Shown here: positions 7,079 to 8,951 of the stretch, one piece after another
Position numbering within the stretch: the first letter of the stretch is position 1
Layout of the letters: each line of letters starts with the position of its first letter
Source of the DNA: Oscillospiraceae bacterium
Lineage (GTDB): Bacteria; Bacillota; Clostridia; Oscillospirales; Oscillospiraceae
Assembly (NCBI GenBank): GCA_016295225.1
Contig: JAEDLP010000076.1
Location: forward strand, 1 to 8,951
Length of the DNA stretch: 8,951 nucleotides
Direction: 5' to 3'
Position numbers and translations under genes: made by a program
Notes under the pieces: model-generated
The model's input: the letters and a program-made list of their open reading frames with translations, nothing else
Told to the model about the DNA's origin: nothing
Database searches by the model: none

Positions 7079-7507
7079 GTGATAAGAACATTTCGAAAAA
7101 AAGATCTATTCTCCATTATGCAGATATGGCTTGACACAAATATCAAAGCACATAGTTTTATATCCCAAAATTATTGGATAGAAAATTATGAAAATGTAAA
7201 AAACATATTGCCGCAAGCAGTGATATATGTCTACGAAGATGATAATACCAATCAGATTGATGGCTTTCTTGGGTTGACGAACGATTATATTGAAGGATTA
7301 TTTGTAAGAGAGGCTATTCAGTCAAAAGGTATTGGTAAGCAATTACTGAATTATGCAAAAGAAATCAAATCATCTTTGAGATTAAGTGTCTATCAAAAGA
7401 ATGCCCGTGCAATATCATTTTATAAGAGAGAACAGTTTGTGATTTGTTCCGAAAATAATGATGAAAGGACGAATGAAAAGGAATTCATTATGACTTGGAA
7501 TAAATAA
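7079..7507 (+). CDS. GNAT-family N-acetyltransferase, AT-rich and probably acquired
   Basis: GNAT enzymes move an acetyl group from acetyl-CoA to an amine on a small molecule or protein. The 142-residue protein (MIRTFRKKDLFSIMQIWLDT onward) has the acetyl-CoA-binding motif A in VREAIQSKGIGKQLL (QSKGIG fits Q/RxxGxG/A) and the late motif-B-like segment KNARAISFYKREQF. It is a single full-length GNAT domain with no signal peptide or membrane segment. I chose GTG at 7079 because GGGGAGGG at 7066-7073 lies 5 nt before it and the protein then begins as such proteins usually do; the TTG at 7061 lies upstream of that site. The substrate is unknown; similar small GNATs are often annotated only by family. 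Codon use is strongly AT-rich, unlike the GC-rich genes on both sides. It has its own promoter and is bracketed by two terminators, which together suggest horizontal gain. Confidence 0.9.
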   Translation: MIRTFRKKDLFSIMQIWLDTNIKAHSFISQNYWIENYENVKNILPQAVIYVYEDDNTNQIDGFLGLTNDYIEGLFVREAIQSKGIGKQLLNYAKEIKSSLRLSVYQKNARAISFYKREQFVICSENNDERTNEKEFIMTWNK

Positions 7508-7547
7508 AAATTCCAGTTTGTCGAACCAAAAATTCCATACAGTCGAA
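7506..7547 (+). repeat. Two-copy degenerate 22-bp tandem repeat after the acetyltransferase gene
   Basis: AAAAATTCCA-N4-GTCGAA occurs at 7506-7525 and again at 7528-7547, with identical arms and different 4-nt centres. It starts on the last base pairs of the acetyltransferase stop codon and runs into the following terminator stem. It may be a recombination or binding site, or a remnant of the event that brought in the AT-rich segment. Confidence 0.55.
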
Positions 7548-7589
7548 AACGGAGCAAGGCATACCGGAACCTTGCTCCGTTTCATTTTT
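7547..7589 (+). terminator. Terminator shared by the convergent acetyltransferase and hydrolase genes
   Basis: AAACGGAGCAAGG at 7547-7559 pairs perfectly with CCTTGCTCCGTTT at 7570-7582 around a 10-nt loop, followed by CATTTTT. On the - strand the stem is followed by a short T run (TTTTCG), so it may also stop transcripts of the hydrolase gene that ends at 7621. Confidence 0.88.
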
Positions 7590-7620
7590 CAGCAGGGATT
7601 CAGATGGGACAGCGGCTTTT

Positions 7621-8733
7621 CTATTTTTGCGCCGGGAGGTTGGGATGGGCCCGGAAGAACTCGGGGAAGTTGTGCAGGCCGACGGAGGCCAGCTCCCGGA
7701 TGACCCGGAAGAGGAAGGTCCGGGTGTCCGGGTCCAGGTTGGCGGCGGCGTGCATCAGGGCGGGCAGGTTCTTCTGCCAGCCGTCCCGGAACTGGGCGAA
7801 GTCGGTGATATCCACCGAGGTAAGGATGCTGTAGAGGGCCTCTACGAACCGCTCCCGCTCCTCCTCGGAGAGCCGGCGGAGCCAGTCGTCCAGGGTCCGG
7901 TCCCAGTATTTCGCGTCGGCGGTGAGCTGGTCATAGGAGAAATCGGTCCCCTCCAGGACCCAGGAGAAGGGGTCGTGCTGGAGAAAGCTCAGGCGGCTGC
8001 TGCGGACCACCTGGCAGTCCTCCCGGTGGTCCAGCAGGAGACCCACGATGGAGGACTGGGGCAGGGTCTTTTCGATTTTGGATGCGATGGCCAGAAAGCC
8101 GAGGCTTTGGAGAAAGGTCTCCAGGAAGCCGGGACCGTCGTGGGAGTAGACTTTTCGGATGCGGGCCTGAATCTGCGGTGAGACAGTGGCGGCGGCGTAG
8201 ACCGCTAAGTTGCCCCCCTTGGAGTGTCCACCCACCAGCAGGTCCCCGGGGCAGTGGGCGGCGGCGTCGGCCAGGTATCGGGCGGCCTCTGTCTGGGAGG
8301 GGACCGGGTGGCGGAAGGCCATGTTGAAATCCTCCTTCCACCCCACCAGGGAGTTGTCCGTCCCCCGGAAGGCCACATAGGTCAGATTCGGGGTCAATTG
8401 GACCGTGAGGGCGGCGAACTGCTTTTCCCGTCCCGGGTCGGTCTGCTCGGTGAAGCCCATGACCCGGATGTCCCGGAACCGGGGGCTGGCGGCCAGGGCA
8501 GTGAGGAGCCGACGGCTGTTCTCCTTGTCCCAGACCCCGCGGAAGAGCCGGGGGAAGGTCTCTGCCCGGAAGAGGTCCCGCAGGGGGATCCCCACCCAGT
8601 TGTGGAGGGAGGGGACCTCCGGGGGAAGATGGTAGTAGGACAGCCAGGAGAGGATCAGGCTGTCCACCCCGCAAAAGGGCCGGGCAGCCAAAGGAGCCAG
8701 GTTCTCTTCGGCGTAGGAAACGATGTTTTTCAT
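7621..8733 (-). CDS. DUF2974 / Mbeg1-like alpha/beta-hydrolase (putative lipase-fold enzyme)
   Basis: This 370-residue protein has marks of the DUF2974 (Mbeg1-like) family, which has an alpha/beta-hydrolase, class-3-lipase-like fold; members are common in Bacillota and poorly characterised. Visible landmarks are the opening FCGVDSLILSWLSYY at 20-34, the strand-turn VAFRGTDNSLVGWKEDF at 120-136, and the nucleophile elbow GHSKGG with Ser171. YSHDGPGF at 196-203 holds a candidate acid, and DHRED (His236) and LQHDPFSW (His253) hold candidate histidines; which residue completes the triad cannot be settled here. There is no signal peptide or clear membrane segment, so it is probably cytoplasmic. 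The start at 8733 (MKNIVSYAEE) follows GGGAGGAT with about 8 nt spacing. The frame remains open upstream to 8910, but that part crosses the promoters and is not coding. The substrate is unknown. Confidence 0.9.
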   Translation of the reverse strand: MKNIVSYAEENLAPLAARPFCGVDSLILSWLSYYHLPPEVPSLHNWVGIPLRDLFRAETFPRLFRGVWDKENSRRLLTALAASPRFRDIRVMGFTEQTDPGREKQFAALTVQLTPNLTYVAFRGTDNSLVGWKEDFNMAFRHPVPSQTEAARYLADAAAHCPGDLLVGGHSKGGNLAVYAAATVSPQIQARIRKVYSHDGPGFLETFLQSLGFLAIASKIEKTLPQSSIVGLLLDHREDCQVVRSSRLSFLQHDPFSWVLEGTDFSYDQLTADAKYWDRTLDDWLRRLSEEERERFVEALYSILTSVDITDFAQFRDGWQKNLPALMHAAANLDPDTRTFLFRVIRELASVGLHNFPEFFRAHPNLPAQK

Positions 8734-8767
8734 GGTGCTATCCTCCCGACAATGCGTAGGTAAACTC

Positions 8768-8796
8768 AGTATACTGTCCGGGAACGGAAAAAGCAA
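8768..8796 (-). promoter_or_regulatory. SigmaA-type promoter of the DUF2974 gene
   Basis: On the - strand TTGCTT (8796-8791) and TATACT (8773-8768) are exactly 17 bp apart. Transcription would begin near 8761, about 28 nt before the start codon at 8733. It is back-to-back with the + strand promoter at 8806-8834. Confidence 0.8.
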
Positions 8797-8805
8797 GAAA
8801 ACAGG

Positions 8806-8834
8806 GTGAAAACCCGGTGGGGTTGTGGTACAAT
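8806..8834 (+). promoter_or_regulatory. SigmaA-type extended -10 promoter of the interrupted phosphatase gene
   Basis: GTGAAA at 8806-8811 and TACAAT at 8829-8834 are separated by 17 bp, with TGG directly before the -10 box. The expected start of transcription near 8841 gives a leader of about 35 nt to the ATG at 8876. The -35 box lies 9 bp from that of the divergent hydrolase promoter, so a single bound protein could affect both. Confidence 0.65.
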
Positions 8835-8875
8835 AGGGGACGTCAAACTCCAGAGATGATTGAGGATCTGATAGG

Positions 8876-8917
8876 ATGAAAAAGATACTGTTTGTGTGCC
8901 ACGGCACCACGTCATGA
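8876..8917 (+). pseudogene. 5' remnant of a low-molecular-weight protein tyrosine phosphatase gene, interrupted
   Basis: From ATG at 8876 the frame reads MKKILFVCHGTTS and then TGA at 8915. LMW protein tyrosine phosphatases begin almost exactly this way, with the P-loop CxGNxCRSP right after the first strand; here the reading is correct through VCHG and then breaks where Asn-Ile-Cys-Arg-Ser-Pro is expected. A promoter and GAGG at 8862-8865 precede the ATG, so the start was a functional gene. The break falls at or just after 8906, next to a 12-bp palindrome and inverted-repeat sequence, which suggests insertion of foreign DNA and not a point mutation. The family call rests on only ten residues. 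A different family with the same opening, a sequencing or assembly error, or a contig-end artefact are the alternatives. Confidence 0.55.
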
Positions 8918-8951
8918 CGTTATCGCTGTGCGCGTAATTGTAGCGCATAAT
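8909..8951. mobile_element. Possible mobile-element terminus at the window edge
   Basis: Directly after the break in the phosphatase frame lies ACGTCATGACGT (8909-8920), a perfect 12-bp palindrome. Then come TGCGC (8929-8933) and GCGCA (8943-8947), an inverted repeat around GTAATTGTA, flanked by TTATC and ATAAT. Short inverted arms around an AT-rich core resemble the core sites of tyrosine recombinases, but no transposase or integrase is visible because the window ends at 8951. The type of element cannot be named. Confidence 0.35.

Noticed and set aside
6688..7146. 152-codon - strand frame across the FNT/acetyltransferase junction
   Set aside because: It spans a terminator and promoter and two regions of very different composition, and has no domain.
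7627..8763. Overlapping + strand open frames opposite the hydrolase
   Set aside because: Gly/Val/Pro-rich shadow frames of a GC-rich gene; the - strand frame has clear FRGTD and GHSKGG motifs.
8734..8910. 59-codon N-terminal extension of the DUF2974 hydrolase
   Set aside because: It crosses both divergent promoters and the ribosome binding site; the family-like sequence begins at MKNIVSYAEE (8733).
8766..8948. 60-codon - strand frame beginning MRYNYAHSDNV
   Set aside because: It runs through the presumed element end, the phosphatase start and the promoters, with no ribosome binding site visible before the window edge and no family resemblance.

Overview
The window is 8.95 kb of fairly GC-rich bacterial DNA. 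It carries a protein quality-control block typical of Bacillota: tig (5' end cut off by the window), clpP, clpX, lonA and ysxC, all on the + strand. Gene content, Gram-positive-type ribosome binding sites, sigmaA-like promoters and the type of accessory genes (a short FNT channel, a DUF2974/Mbeg1-like hydrolase) suggest a GC-rich Clostridia member, possibly Oscillospiraceae of the Flavonifractor/Pseudoflavonifractor kind. The lineage is inferred from general knowledge, not from a search.

Layout: 3-887 trigger factor C-terminal two thirds, with an unusual Lys/Glu-rich tail; 941-1522 clpP; a strong intrinsic terminator at 1532-1560; 1629-2945 clpX; a 127-bp gap with a direct repeat and a GAAA-loop hairpin; 3073-5490 lon; a 14-bp-stem hairpin filling the short lon/ysxC gap; 5550-6167 ysxC (GTPase of 50S ribosome assembly); 6198-6878 a short formate/nitrite-family channel; a long bidirectional-looking terminator at 6893-6936. 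Together these cover nascent-chain folding (trigger factor), ATP-dependent proteolysis (ClpXP, Lon) and ribosome assembly (YsxC). The FNT gene is probably a co-transcribed passenger.

From about 6940 to 7590 the base composition falls sharply to AT-rich. This stretch is a self-contained unit: an extended -10 promoter, a leader with small competing hairpins, a GNAT acetyltransferase gene (7079-7507), a degenerate 22-bp tandem repeat and a 13-bp-stem terminator. It looks acquired. Beyond it, on the - strand, a GC-rich alpha/beta-hydrolase of the DUF2974/Mbeg1-like family (7621-8733) reads back toward the GNAT gene, so the two genes converge on the shared terminator.

At the right end a clear divergent promoter drives a + strand gene that opens like a low-molecular-weight protein tyrosine phosphatase (MKKILFVCHG). 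It stops after 13 codons, exactly where the catalytic loop should continue. The break coincides with a perfect 12-bp palindrome and an inverted-repeat sequence running to the window edge, which I read tentatively as the end of a mobile element inserted in the gene. No tRNA, rRNA, CRISPR array or complete mobile element is visible. I see no convincing new multi-gene system. The best leads are the interrupted phosphatase, the GNAT island, the non-terminator hairpins inside the protease cluster and the trigger factor tail.
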